DNA of 64,000 nucleotides from Glycocaulis albus (GCF_014639075.1 NZ_BMFS01000002.1:62001-126000); one strand, 5' to 3'. Shown: positions 50,573-59,983, counted from the stretch's first letter. Program-made: numbers and translations. Notes: generated by a model not told the origin, from the letters alone.

Positions 50573-51942
50573 CACTCCGCGGGCAAGGCGTGAACGTCGG
50601 GCAGGCTGATGCCTGGCCGTTCCCCCCATTCTCCGCCATTTACGTCCCCGTCGGCAAATGTCCACGGAATGGCTCCCCCCAGACGCAAGGCAACCCGCAG
50701 GCCGGAACGCAGCCCGTCCTCGTGGAAGCCATAGCCCAGCCATGCACCCGCGAACCAGGTGTTGCGCACCCCCTGGATGCGATTGAAGATGCGCTGAGCG
50801 GCAAGTCCGGCCGGCGTGAATTGCGGGTGATCGTAGCTGTACCGGCCTAGAACCCTGGACGGATCCGGCTCGCGCGCGGGGTTCAAGGTAACCAGCAGGG
50901 GCTGCGCCGGATTAATGTGCTGCAGCCGGTTCATGTCGTAAGTAACTGCCGCATCGCCTGTTTCCAGATCACGCATATAGCACCATGCCGCCCGCGCACC
51001 TTTGCGGCGCGGCAGGAAGCTCTCGTCGCGGTGCAGGACGGCGGTGTTGGAGGAATAGGGGATGGCGCCCAGCATCTCGTGCTCGTCAGCATCGGCATCG
51101 CTGAGCAGGTGCAGCGCCTCGTTGGAATGACAGGCGAGAATGACCTCGTCGAACCGCTCTGCATGCCCGCCGGCATCCACGATCCGGACCCCGCCATTGC
51201 GCAGCCGCGTTACGCTCACAGCGCCGGAGCGCCGCTCAACGCCCGATGCCTCCATATCGCGCCAGAGGGCGCTGACATAGGTCTGGCTGCCGCCAACGAC
51301 CGTTTCCCACTTCGGACGCTTCGCATTCACCAGCCTGTGGTTTTTGAAGAACCGCACGAAGGCTTCTGCCGGATAGGCCGCCATGTCGCTCTCGCTGGCC
51401 GACCAGATCGCAGCCCCCATGGGCAGGAGATACTGCTCGCGGAAGCCGGGGCTGAATTCATAAAGATCGAGATACTGGCCAAGCGACAATCCGGTGAGGA
51501 CACCGCCTTCAAGATCGTCCACGGCCTGCGCGTTGAACCGCAGCACATCCCGCAGCATGCGGATGAAGGCAGGCTTCAACAGGTTGGAGGGCTGGGCAAA
51601 CAGCCCGCCAAGACCGTTCGACGACCACTCGCACGTCCCGTCGAGGCTGAAGCCGAAGCTCATGTCGGTCCTGTGGGTTTCAATCCCCAGATGACCAAAC
51701 AGGGCAGTCAGATTGGGATAGTTGAGCCGGTTGAAGACGATGAAGCCGGTATCAACGGCCGTTTCCTTGCCTGCGTGCTCGACATGAGCCGTGTTGGCAT
51801 GTCCGCCAAGACGGTTTTCCTTCTCGTAAAGCACGACCTGATGCAGGCCGCGCAGCGCCCATGCCGCGCCGAGGCCGGCCACACCCGCGCCAATGACGGC
51901 AATCCGCGAGGGACGCTTCAGTATCGGATCAATCGAGCTCAT
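50572..51942 (-). CDS. NAD(P)/FAD-dependent amine-oxidase-like oxidoreductase
   Basis: The 456-residue protein binds FAD through the N-terminal motif IAVIGAGVAGLGAAWAL (residues 13-29) followed by VVLYEKENRLGGHANT, and ends with the second flavin motif NTWFAGAWLGYGFHEDGL (about 413-430). It belongs to the flavin-containing amine oxidase/phytoene desaturase superfamily and to the subgroup found with DUF1365 and Cfa, where a fatty-acid desaturation role has been proposed. It begins with ATG overlapping the phrA stop (ATGA), so it is the second gene of the leftward photo-oxidative operon. Confidence 0.9.
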   Translation of the reverse strand: MSSIDPILKRPSRIAVIGAGVAGLGAAWALRGLHQVVLYEKENRLGGHANTAHVEHAGKETAVDTGFIVFNRLNYPNLTALFGHLGIETHRTDMSFGFSLDGTCEWSSNGLGGLFAQPSNLLKPAFIRMLRDVLRFNAQAVDDLEGGVLTGLSLGQYLDLYEFSPGFREQYLLPMGAAIWSASESDMAAYPAEAFVRFFKNHRLVNAKRPKWETVVGGSQTYVSALWRDMEASGVERRSGAVSVTRLRNGGVRIVDAGGHAERFDEVILACHSNEALHLLSDADADEHEMLGAIPYSSNTAVLHRDESFLPRRKGARAAWCYMRDLETGDAAVTYDMNRLQHINPAQPLLVTLNPAREPDPSRVLGRYSYDHPQFTPAGLAAQRIFNRIQGVRNTWFAGAWLGYGFHEDGLRSGLRVALRLGGAIPWTFADGDVNGGEWGERPGISLPDVHALPAE

Positions 51943-53393
51943 GCAGCATCCTTGAGGCTGGAAAACGCGGCCAGCGCACGTTCGCGAGCCTTTGGGTGAT
52001 CGACAATCGGTTCGGGGTAGTCCCGCCCCAGCTTTATTCCGGCCCGCGAGAGCTCCTCAGCGGGCGCAGTCCAGGGGGCGTGGATGTATTTGGCGGACAG
52101 TCTGGAAAGTTCCGGCACCCATTCGCGGACATAGCTGCCGGCCTCGTCAAACTTCTTGCCCTGCGTCACTGGATTGAAGATGCGGAAATAGGGCGCGGCG
52201 TCCGCGCCGGAACCAGCCACCCACTGCCAGCTGGCGGCGTTATTGGCAAGATCGGCATCGACCAACGTATCCCAGAACCATTCTTCGCCCCGGCGCCAGT
52301 CAATCAGCAGGTGTTTGGTCAGGAATGACGCGACGATCATGCGCACCCGGTTATGCATCCAGCCTGTCTGCCAGAGCTGGCGCATCCCGGCATCGACAAT
52401 CGGATAGCCGGTCTGTCCGCGAGTCCATTTCTCGAACGATCCCTCATCAAAATCCCACGGAAAGCCGTTGAATTTAGTCTGGTAATTCGATTCCGGCAGA
52501 TCATCGAAATGGAAGAGGAGATTGTAGGAAAACTCCCGCCAGCCGATTTCCTTCAGAAACGTTTCACGGCCCTTTCCCGCGGGCACATGCCTGACGGTGT
52601 GATGCCAGACCTGACGCGGGGAGATTTCCCCGAAATGAAGATGCGCAGAGAGCCGCGAGGTACCTTCAGTGCCCGGCAGGTTGCGGGTGCCGGCATACTC
52701 ACTCGCGGCGTCCTCGCAAAACGTTTCAAGCCGCTCGCGCGCGCCAGCCTCGCCAGGTGTCCAGACAGGTGAAAAACCCTTCGACCAGTCCGGCGCAGAG
52801 GGCAGCAGCGACCAGTTGGAGAGCGCATCGGAGTGCGCGCCGTCCGATCCGTCCTTGATGGCGCCCGGCGCCGGCAGGAGGGCGACGTCATCACAATGCG
52901 GGGCAAGTGCACGGAAATAGGGGGAGTAGACGCGGAACGGCCCGCCATCCTTGGTTTTCAGGTGCCATGGTTCGACCAGCAGGGATCCGTTGAAGGTCTC
53001 CGCCCCTATACCGCCATCCGTGAGCTGCGCCTTGATCTGCGCGTCGCGTTCGCGGGCGGAAGGCTCGTAACAGCGATTCCAGAAAACAGTCTGTGCACCA
53101 AGCTCGCTGGCAAGGCCCGTCACGATCTCGAACGCGTCTCCGCGGCGCAGGATCAGCCGCGTGCCAAGCCGCTGCAGACCGGCATCGAGCGAAGCAAGGC
53201 TGTGATGCAGCCACCAGCGCGACGCCCCGCCCATGGCCCATTTGCCTGGGGTCTTGTCGTCGAGCACGTAAAGGCAGATCAACGGCGCGCCGCTCGCGGC
53301 GGCGGCATGAAGCGCAGGATTGTCGGCCAGCCTCAGGTCCTGACGGAACCAGCAGATGACAGGGCAAGAACCAGAATGCGTTGAGGTGGACAC
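51939..53393 (-). CDS. phrA: CPD deoxyribodipyrimidine photolyase
   Basis: PhrA repairs cyclobutane pyrimidine dimers using blue light. The 484-residue protein has the N-terminal antenna domain (CWFRQDLRLADNPALHAA, residues 14-31), the DNA and FAD contacts WREFSYNLLFHF, GQTGYPIVDAGMRQLWQTGW (about 335-354) and MHNRVRMIVASFLTKHLLID (about 355-374), and the FAD signature DADLANNAASWQWVAGSGAD (about 392-411). The start is GTG at 53393. It is the first gene of the leftward operon and stands about 40 bases downstream of a predicted transcript start from the promoter at 53440-53469. Confidence 0.94.
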   Translation of the reverse strand: MSTSTHSGSCPVICWFRQDLRLADNPALHAAAASGAPLICLYVLDDKTPGKWAMGGASRWWLHHSLASLDAGLQRLGTRLILRRGDAFEIVTGLASELGAQTVFWNRCYEPSARERDAQIKAQLTDGGIGAETFNGSLLVEPWHLKTKDGGPFRVYSPYFRALAPHCDDVALLPAPGAIKDGSDGAHSDALSNWSLLPSAPDWSKGFSPVWTPGEAGARERLETFCEDAASEYAGTRNLPGTEGTSRLSAHLHFGEISPRQVWHHTVRHVPAGKGRETFLKEIGWREFSYNLLFHFDDLPESNYQTKFNGFPWDFDEGSFEKWTRGQTGYPIVDAGMRQLWQTGWMHNRVRMIVASFLTKHLLIDWRRGEEWFWDTLVDADLANNAASWQWVAGSGADAAPYFRIFNPVTQGKKFDEAGSYVREWVPELSRLSAKYIHAPWTAPAEELSRAGIKLGRDYPEPIVDHPKARERALAAFSSLKDAA

Positions 53394-53439
53394 GATATTG
53401 AAAGCCGCAGTGCAAGGATGACGGGAATACCTATGTCAG

Positions 53440-53469
53440 CTATTACGAACACAACTCGCGCGCGGATCA
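53440..53469 (-). promoter_or_regulatory. RpoE/ChrR-type ECF sigma promoter of the phrA operon
   Basis: On the minus strand TGATCC (53469 to 53464) is followed after exactly 18 bases by TAATAG (53445 to 53440), about 47 bases before the phrA GTG. Element and spacing agree with the promoter at 44690-44719 at the other end of the cluster. A sigma factor like RpoE of Rhodobacter is expected to read both. Confidence 0.75.
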
Positions 53470-53516
53470 GCTAAAATCCTGATCGCGCTGCATCTGCAAG
53501 GAAAGACTGACCGCCC

Positions 53517-54380
53517 ATGACTGCTCCCAATGCCGTTGTCACGCTCGCCCGCGGAGCGCATCCCGCCTTCGAGATTGGCAATTCCCGTCAGCTGACATTC
53601 ATTGCCGGGCCGTGCCAGCTGGAAAGCCGCCAGCACGGTCTCGAAGTGTCGGCGATGTTAAAGGAAATAGGCGAGCGGCTTGGCTGCCAGATCATCTACA
53701 AGACCTCGTTCGACAAGGCGAACCGCACCAGCGCGAACGCCCAGCGCGGGATCGGGCTGGAAGACTCTTTGCCCATATTTGCCGAAATCAGGGAGACTAC
53801 CGGCCTGCCGGTTCTCACCGACATTCACACCGCCGAGCAGTGCGCCATCGCGGCACAGGCCGTCGATGTGCTGCAGATTCCGGCCTTTCTCTGCCGCCAG
53901 ACTGACCTGCTAATCGCGGCAGCGCAGACGGGCAAGGCAATAAACGTGAAGAAGGGCCAGTTCCTCGCCCCGTGGGACATGAAGAATGTCGTCGCCAAGA
54001 TCACCGGGGCAGGCAACCCCAACGTGTTTGCGTGTGAACGCGGCGCCAGCTTTGGCTACAACACGCTGGTATCCGACATGCGCGCACTCCCCATCATGGC
54101 CAGTATCGGTTGCCCCGTGATCTTTGACGCGACGCACTCGGTCCAGCAGCCCGGCGGGCAGGGCAGCTCGTCCGGCGGGCAGCGCGAATTCGTACCCTAC
54201 CTGGCCCGTGCTGCCGTCTCCATCGGTGTCGCAGGCGTGTTCATGGAAACGCACCCCGACCCGGACAACGCGCCTTCCGACGGGCCGAACATGATCCCGC
54301 TCAAGCATTTCGAGGCCATTGCCCGCGACCTGCTGGAGTTTGACCGTATGGCCAAAGCCAACCCCGTAATGGCGCTCTAG
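53517..54380 (+). CDS. kdsA: 3-deoxy-8-phosphooctulonate synthase (Kdo-8-phosphate synthase)
   Basis: KdsA condenses arabinose 5-phosphate and phosphoenolpyruvate to Kdo 8-phosphate for the inner core of LPS. The 287-residue enzyme has IAGPCQLES (residues 29-37) with Cys33, the metal ligand that distinguishes metal-dependent enzymes from the asparagine-containing E. coli type, SFDKANRTS (about 64-72), [16 protein letters not shown] (about 142-157) and [12 protein letters not shown] (about 203-214). It is followed 7 bases later by hldE, pairing Kdo and heptose synthesis. It is divergent from phrA. Confidence 0.95.
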   Translation: MTAPNAVVTLARGAHPAFEIGNSRQLTFIAGPCQLESRQHGLEVSAMLKEIGERLGCQIIYKTSFDKANRTSANAQRGIGLEDSLPIFAEIRETTGLPVLTDIHTAEQCAIAAQAVDVLQIPAFLCRQTDLLIAAAQTGKAINVKKGQFLAPWDMKNVVAKITGAGNPNVFACERGASFGYNTLVSDMRALPIMASIGCPVIFDATHSVQQPGGQGSSSGGQREFVPYLARAAVSIGVAGVFMETHPDPDNAPSDGPNMIPLKHFEAIARDLLEFDRMAKANPVMAL

Positions 54381-54387
54381 GCCCGCC

Positions 54388-55857
54388 ATGCAGCGCCAGG
54401 AAGCCTCCATCCTGCTCAGCGCAATTGCCGGCAAACGCGCACTGGTCGTCGGCGATGTGCTGCTGGACTCCTTCGTCTATGGCGAGGTGAAGCGTATTTC
54501 GCGTGAGGCGCCTGTGCCGGTCCTGTCGGAACGCCGCCGGGAAATGATGCTGGGCGGGGCCGGAAACCTGGTACGCAACCTCATCAGCCTCGGCGGAACC
54601 GCCAGCGCGGTCAGCGTCGCCGGCGATGATGCACATGCGCCCGCCGTCGAGGCGTTACTGGGTGAGTGCGGCGCCTCCTCGGTCGCGCTCGTGCAACAGC
54701 CGGGGCGAAAGACCCCCACCAAGACCCGCTATGTGTCGGGTAGCCAGCAGATGTTCTGCGTGGACTGTGACCCGGGCGGGTCGATCAGTCCGGACAGCGA
54801 GCGGCGGATTATCGCCGTTGTCGCGGACGCAATGGGCGGGGCGGATGTGGTTGTGCTGTCCGATTATGGCCGCGGAATGCTGACCCCTGAGCTCTGCCGG
54901 GAGGTCATCAGCCTTGCCCGCGCTGCAGGAAAGCCGGTCTGCGTCGATCCGCGCGGGGCAGACTATTCGCGCTATGATGGCGCAACCCTTATCAAGCCGA
55001 ACGCACAGGAACTTGCTGACGAAGTCGGCCTGCCGGTCGGTTCTGACAGCGAGGCGGAAGCGGCTCTGGGTGCACTCAAGGCCCGGCTTGACTCGACCCC
55101 GGCCCTGATCGTCACGCGCGGCGCGCAAGGCATGAGCCTAATCGAAAACGGAACGGTTCATCATCACCGGGCCCGGCCGCGCTCGGTCTACGATGTATCG
55201 GGTGCAGGCGACACGGCGCTGGCGGCCCTGTCACTGGGCGTGGCAGCCGGCCTGCCGCTCGTCGATGCCATGGCGCTGGCTGATCTTGCCGCGGGCACAG
55301 CCGTGGGCAAGGCCGGCACAGCGACTGTCTCGCCCGAAGAGCTGCTTGATGCTGCCATACCGGGCGCAGGCGATGCCGACTGGCGTGTCCTGTCCCGCGA
55401 AAAGGCGGCCGGCACCGTGCAGTCCTGGCACCGTAACGGGCTGAAAGTCGGCTTCACCAATGGCTGCTTTGACATTCTCCATCCCGGGCATCTCGCCTCC
55501 CTGCGCCATGCGCGTTCGGTGTGCGACCGGCTGGTGGTCGGGTTAAACAGCGACGCGTCCGTGACTCGTCTCAAGGGGGAGGGCCGACCGGTCAATCCGG
55601 CGGCTCACAGGGCGGCCATGCTGGCAGCGCTGGAAAGTGTCGATCGCGTCGTCGTCTTTGAAGAGGACACGCCTGAGGCGCTTATCCGGGCGATTGCGCC
55701 GGACGTTCTGGTGAAAGGTGCCGACTACAGGCCCGACGATCTGCCCGGAGCGGACTTTATCCGTTCGCGCGGCGGGGAGATCGTGATCGCGCCGCTACAG
55801 CCGGGTTTCTCTACGACGGCGCTCGTCGAAAAGATGAAGGCTGACGCTAGTCGATAG
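54388..55857 (+). CDS. hldE: Bifunctional heptose-7-phosphate kinase / heptose-1-phosphate adenylyltransferase
   Basis: HldE performs two steps in ADP-heptose formation for the LPS core. In this 489-residue protein residues 1 to about 325 form the ribokinase-type kinase (MLGGAGNLVRNLISLGG, about 54-70; catalytic motif VSGAGDTALAAL, about 270-281), and from about 350 to the end the adenylyltransferase with FTNGCFDILHPGHL (356-369) and GLNSDASVTRLKGEGRP. Both domains look intact. The last 11 bases overlap the end of the convergent DUF3089 gene. Confidence 0.94.
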   Translation: MQRQEASILLSAIAGKRALVVGDVLLDSFVYGEVKRISREAPVPVLSERRREMMLGGAGNLVRNLISLGGTASAVSVAGDDAHAPAVEALLGECGASSVALVQQPGRKTPTKTRYVSGSQQMFCVDCDPGGSISPDSERRIIAVVADAMGGADVVVLSDYGRGMLTPELCREVISLARAAGKPVCVDPRGADYSRYDGATLIKPNAQELADEVGLPVGSDSEAEAALGALKARLDSTPALIVTRGAQGMSLIENGTVHHHRARPRSVYDVSGAGDTALAALSLGVAAGLPLVDAMALADLAAGTAVGKAGTATVSPEELLDAAIPGAGDADWRVLSREKAAGTVQSWHRNGLKVGFTNGCFDILHPGHLASLRHARSVCDRLVVGLNSDASVTRLKGEGRPVNPAAHRAAMLAALESVDRVVVFEEDTPEALIRAIAPDVLVKGADYRPDDLPGADFIRSRGGEIVIAPLQPGFSTTALVEKMKADASR

Positions 55858-57046
55858 GGCGTACGGGCACGGACTCGATTTCCTCGGCCTCCGGCAATTC
55901 AGGCGCCCAGCGGCGCTCTTCTGCCAGCGTTTCAGCCAGAATCGCGGCGCGCCGCGTCACATCGGCTTCCAGATCGGCATAGAACAGGTTGAAAGGCGGC
56001 ACCCGGCGTATTTCCGCCAGGCGCGATGGCCTGCGAAGTGTACGCGAGCGGGGCTGGTCCACGAAGAGCAGGCCGTTCTGGCACTGCGCACCGGTCTGGC
56101 TGGCCAGCGGCGAGGGGCGCTCACCCAGTTCCAGCCCTTCGGCTGCAGCACCGCCGCGATGCAGGCGGGCCGGCGCGTAATCCTCCGATGTGTTCCACAA
56201 TAGCGGGCTCACACATGCCAGCTCGCGCCCCAGCGTCTGTCCCAGCCGTCCCCGGTCGATCCACAACGTGCTGCGCTCCGTGATGGCCTCGATTCTGGCC
56301 GGCTCGTCGCTGCGCACCGCCGAATAGGTGATGACACAGCGGATCGCCTCCGGCGCGCTACAAAGAGGAATGTCCTGCAACGGGCCATCAAACAGATCGG
56401 CCGCCACCGGCGCCTCGACAATATAGGCGGCCACGAGCCGGGCGATCAGATCCTCATCGCGCGAAATGACATCCAGCAAAAGGCCCGTGACATGGCCGCC
56501 ACCCTGACCGGCACCGGCCAGAATGATCGGACGCTCGTCACCGATATCTGCGAGAAATTGCGCAAACGCTGTGCGCACATCGTCGTAGGCAAGAAGACGG
56601 GCCTGCAGGGAGTCTTCGCGATTATTCATGTAGGCATAGAGCGCCGCATGCCGGTAGCGCGGAGCGAACACCGCGCCTGTCTCCGCAAACGGGCCGGCAT
56701 AATTGGGCAGGTAAAGCCGCGCCAGGCGCTCGCGGTGGCTGCGCCTGTCCAGCGCTGCATTCCAGTGCTCGCCGCCGGTATGAAGCGTGGGATGCACGAA
56801 AAATACAGCCGGCTCGTCCTCCTCCAGGGCAGCAACCACCGGACGCACGGCCCAGCTGTCCGCTTCGGCATAATCGGGGGCGGCTGGCGGCTCATAGGTC
56901 TGGAAAGGAACGCCCGGATCAAGCAGGGTCTGGTAGATCTGGTCGCGCATCAGCCAACTTGCAGCGAGGAGCAGCAAGATGAGGCCCACACCCGCAATGA
57001 CAAGAAGCAGGGTCAGCGGGCGGGCAGGCGCGCGTAGTTTGGGCAT
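55847..57046 (-). CDS. DUF3089 domain-containing membrane-anchored protein (alpha/beta-hydrolase-like)
   Basis: The 399-residue protein has an N-terminal membrane anchor (LTLLLVIAGVGLILLLLAAS, about 11-30) and a periplasmic domain with DUF3089 patterns: AVFFVHPTLHTGGEHWNAAL (about 80-99), FAPRYRHAALYAYMNNRED (about 128-146) and PIILAGAGQGGGHVTGLLLD (about 174-193), the last resembling a nucleophile elbow in which the usual serine is replaced by GAGQGGG. Enzyme activity is therefore uncertain. The ATG at 57046 is preferred; the long upstream open frame is antisense to the DUF502 gene. It converges on and overlaps hldE by 11 bases. Confidence 0.85.
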   Translation of the reverse strand: MPKLRAPARPLTLLLVIAGVGLILLLLAASWLMRDQIYQTLLDPGVPFQTYEPPAAPDYAEADSWAVRPVVAALEEDEPAVFFVHPTLHTGGEHWNAALDRRSHRERLARLYLPNYAGPFAETGAVFAPRYRHAALYAYMNNREDSLQARLLAYDDVRTAFAQFLADIGDERPIILAGAGQGGGHVTGLLLDVISRDEDLIARLVAAYIVEAPVAADLFDGPLQDIPLCSAPEAIRCVITYSAVRSDEPARIEAITERSTLWIDRGRLGQTLGRELACVSPLLWNTSEDYAPARLHRGGAAAEGLELGERPSPLASQTGAQCQNGLLFVDQPRSRTLRRPSRLAEIRRVPPFNLFYADLEADVTRRAAILAETLAEERRWAPELPEAEEIESVPVRPID

Positions 57047-57166
57047 GAATGACCGTTTTCCCTTTTTGCTTGTGCTTACCGCCAGGCGCGCTGGCAGTCC
57101 CGTTACAAGTTTGCCATCATCACGGCGGGCCGGGTAACCCCTCTTGCCTTCAGGAGAGATAATTTC

Positions 57167-57880
57167 GTGCTGCGCTGGCTTCGCAACAGTTTTCTTACAG
57201 GCGTCGTGGTCGCCACGCCGGTCACCGTCACAATCTGGCTGATCTATATCTTCATCAGCTTTGTGGATTCCACGATCAAGCCGCTCATTCCCGACCGGTA
57301 CAACCCGGAGACCTATCTGCCCTTCGCCCTGCCAGGCATGGGGCTGATCATTGCCGTGCTGGGCCTGACCCTGCTGGGCGCACTGGCGGCCAATATTTTC
57401 GGGCGCAGCCTGCTGGCGGTCGGCGAGCGCATCGTGAACACCATGCCGTTGATCCGTAACATCTATGGCGCGCTCAAACAGCTCGTCGAGACGGTGCTGG
57501 GTGCGCAGAACAACGCCTTTAAGGAGGTGGTGCTTGTCGAATACCCGATGTCGGGCAGCTATGCGGTGGCCTTCGTCGCATCCCACGGCAAGGGGGCTAT
57601 CCGTCACCATGTCGGCAAGGGCAAGGAGGAGGTGATCGGCGTGTTCGTGCCGACAACACCGAACCCCACCTCCGGTTTCCTGCTTTTTGTACCGCGCTCC
57701 AAGGCCATCCCGCTCGACATCACGATCGAGGAAGCGGCCAAGCTGATCATCTCGTTCGGGCTGGTCACGCCTGACCGTCTGCCTGAAGGCAGCCTGCCTG
57801 CCGGCGAGCGTGTGGATCATGCACAGTCGGAGGCGAAGGCACGCGAAGCGGCAGGTGAACCACCCAGGCAGAACGATTAG
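57167..57880 (+). CDS. DUF502 domain-containing membrane protein
   Basis: The 237-residue protein has two N-terminal transmembrane helices (TGVVVATPVTVTIWLIYIFI, about 9-28, and GMGLIIAVLGLTLLGALAAN, about 60-79) followed by the DUF502 body: VNTMPLIRNIYGALKQLVET (about 91-110), VLVEYPMSGSYAVAFVAS and FVPTTPNPTSGFLLFVP (about 160-176). Function is unknown; relatives resemble plant LCV-like proteins. It begins with GTG at 57167 after a CAGGAGAG site, divergent from the DUF3089 gene, and ends 9 bases before the convergent recG. Confidence 0.9.
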   Translation: MLRWLRNSFLTGVVVATPVTVTIWLIYIFISFVDSTIKPLIPDRYNPETYLPFALPGMGLIIAVLGLTLLGALAANIFGRSLLAVGERIVNTMPLIRNIYGALKQLVETVLGAQNNAFKEVVLVEYPMSGSYAVAFVASHGKGAIRHHVGKGKEEVIGVFVPTTPNPTSGFLLFVPRSKAIPLDITIEEAAKLIISFGLVTPDRLPEGSLPAGERVDHAQSEAKAREAAGEPPRQND

Positions 57881-57889
57881 GCAAAGCCT

Positions 57890-59983
57890 CTAGGCCGAGC
57901 GCATCAGCTTCACGCCCTCATCACGCTCGAACAGGTAGAGAAGCGTGCGCAGCGCTTGCCCACGCGGACCCTGTAGCGGCTCTTCGCGCGACGCCTCCAG
58001 CTTGGCGTAATCGCTGGCAATCGGCAGCAGCGAAGCATGGGCCGCAAGGTCGGCAAAGCGATAGTCCGGCAGGCCGGACTGGCGCAGGCCCAGCGGATCG
58101 CCCGAGCCCCGCAGCTTCCAGTCTTCCTCCGCGATGAAGAAGCCGTCATCGCTCTCGCGCATGATCTCCAGGCGGCGCTGCGCGGTCTCGCCCAGCTTGC
58201 CATGATAGACCAGCAGGCAGGAGGAGGGCTTGTCGCCGCGCCCGACACGCCCGCGCAGCTGATGCAGCTGGGCGAGGCCGAAGCGCTCGGCATGCTCGAT
58301 GACCATGATGGTCGCATCAGGGGCATCGACGCCGACCTCGATCACAGTGGTGGCGACCAGAATATCGATCTCGCCATCGCGGAAGGACCGCGCGATGCGT
58401 TCCTTGTCGCGCGCGGGCATCCGTCCATGAAGCAGTCCCACACGCGCCCGCAGGGCGTTGGAGAGCAGGAGATGGCGCTCCTCTGCGGCGGCGAGGTCAG
58501 AGACATCGCTTTCCTCCACCAGCGGGCATACCCAGTAGGCGCGTTCGCCCTTGGCGACGGCCCGCCCCAGCCCCTCGATCACATCATCGAGCCGCTCGCC
58601 GGGAATGACGCGCGTGGTGGGCGGAATACGCCCGGCGGGCTTTTCATCAAGGCGCGAGACATCGAGATCGCCATAAACAGCGAGGGTCAGCGTGCGCGGA
58701 ATGGGCGTGGCGCTCATCACCAGTGTGTCGGGCAGTGGCCCCTTGGCGGTGAGGCGCTTGCGGTCCGACACACCAAAGCGGTGCTGTTCATCGATGATAA
58801 CGAGGCCCAGATCATGGAACGCAATCGCGTCCTGAAACAGCGCATGCGTGCCGCACACGACATGCGCTTCGCCATTGGCAATCGCTTCCGTGAGTTCTTC
58901 CCGCGCGCGGCCCTTGTCCCGGCCGGTCAGGGTAACGACGCGGATACCAGCAGCCGCCAGCAAGGGCGTCAGCACGGCGGCGTGCTGGCGGGCGAGAATC
59001 TCGGTCGGCGCCATCAGCGCCGTCTGCACGCCCGCCTCTGCAGCATGGGCCGCGCACAGGGCGGCAACGAAGGTCTTGCCGGACCCCACATCGCCGTGGA
59101 CGAGACGCATCATGCGCGTCGCCGCTTCCATATCGCCCTTGGCCGCCTCGAACGCCCGCACTTGAGCGCCTGTCGGCGTGAAGGGCGCAGCGGCGATGAC
59201 GGCGCGCACCTTCTCACCCGATCCGGTGAACGCGCGGCCCTTCCTCGCCTTGCGGCTGGCGCGGGCGAGCTTCAGGGCGAGCTGATGGGCCAATAGCTCA
59301 TCAAACGCTAGGCGGGTGCGGGCGATATTGCCCGGCTCCAGATCAGCGGCCGAGCGCGGCGCATGGACGGCCCTCACAGCATCCGCCCAAAGCGGCCACG
59401 AGGCCGCCTCGGGCATGGCGGGGTCGATCCACTCCGGCAGATCAGGAACACGCTCCAGCGCGGCCCTGACGGCCTTTCTGGCGGTGTTGGCGGTCAGCCC
59501 TGCGGTAAGCGGGTAGACGGGCTGGATCAGATCATCGGTGCTGATCTCGCCGGGCTTGGCGACCAGGTCCGGATGCACGATCTGGATTTCAGAGCCGAAC
59601 CGCTCCGCCTTGCCCGACACGATGCGCCGCTCGCCGGGCGGCAGGGTGCGCATCAGATAGTCCTTGCGGGCGTGAAAGAACACCAGATGGAGGAAACCGC
59701 TCTCATCGCTCGCGCGCACCTTGTAGGGCTGCTTCAAGGTCGCGCCGGGCACATGCGCCTCGATCATCACGTCCAGCGTGACAAGGCCGGACGCGCCGCC
59801 CTGACCACACTCGGCAATCGTCACCCGCCGTGAGCGATCGATAATCCCGGTCGGCAGGGTGAAGACGGCATCCTTCACCCGCCCGCCGCCAAACACCTTC
59901 TCCAGCAGCGCAGCCAGCTTCGGCCCGACACCGGAAAGGCTCGTCAGATCAGCAAACAGGGGAAAGAGGGACTCAGGGCGCAT
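57890..59983 (-). CDS. recG: ATP-dependent DNA helicase RecG
   Basis: RecG remodels stalled replication forks and Holliday junctions. The 697-residue protein has an N-terminal wedge/OB domain (TLDVMIEAHVPGATLKQPYK, about 69-88), Walker A GDVGSGKT (297-304), the DExH box as DEQH in VIIDEQHRFGVSDRKRLT (about 393-410), motif TATPIPRTL-like SATPIPRTLTLAVYGDLDVS, and motif VI QLRGRVGRG (about 588-596). Length and domain order are normal. The gene order recG-sdhE-mfd is usual for alphaproteobacteria; recG is divergent here with an unusually repeat-rich spacer. Confidence 0.95.
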   Translation of the reverse strand: MRPESLFPLFADLTSLSGVGPKLAALLEKVFGGGRVKDAVFTLPTGIIDRSRRVTIAECGQGGASGLVTLDVMIEAHVPGATLKQPYKVRASDESGFLHLVFFHARKDYLMRTLPPGERRIVSGKAERFGSEIQIVHPDLVAKPGEISTDDLIQPVYPLTAGLTANTARKAVRAALERVPDLPEWIDPAMPEAASWPLWADAVRAVHAPRSAADLEPGNIARTRLAFDELLAHQLALKLARASRKARKGRAFTGSGEKVRAVIAAAPFTPTGAQVRAFEAAKGDMEAATRMMRLVHGDVGSGKTFVAALCAAHAAEAGVQTALMAPTEILARQHAAVLTPLLAAAGIRVVTLTGRDKGRAREELTEAIANGEAHVVCGTHALFQDAIAFHDLGLVIIDEQHRFGVSDRKRLTAKGPLPDTLVMSATPIPRTLTLAVYGDLDVSRLDEKPAGRIPPTTRVIPGERLDDVIEGLGRAVAKGERAYWVCPLVEESDVSDLAAAEERHLLLSNALRARVGLLHGRMPARDKERIARSFRDGEIDILVATTVIEVGVDAPDATIMVIEHAERFGLAQLHQLRGRVGRGDKPSSCLLVYHGKLGETAQRRLEIMRESDDGFFIAEEDWKLRGSGDPLGLRQSGLPDYRFADLAAHASLLPIASDYAKLEASREEPLQGPRGQALRTLLYLFERDEGVKLMRSA

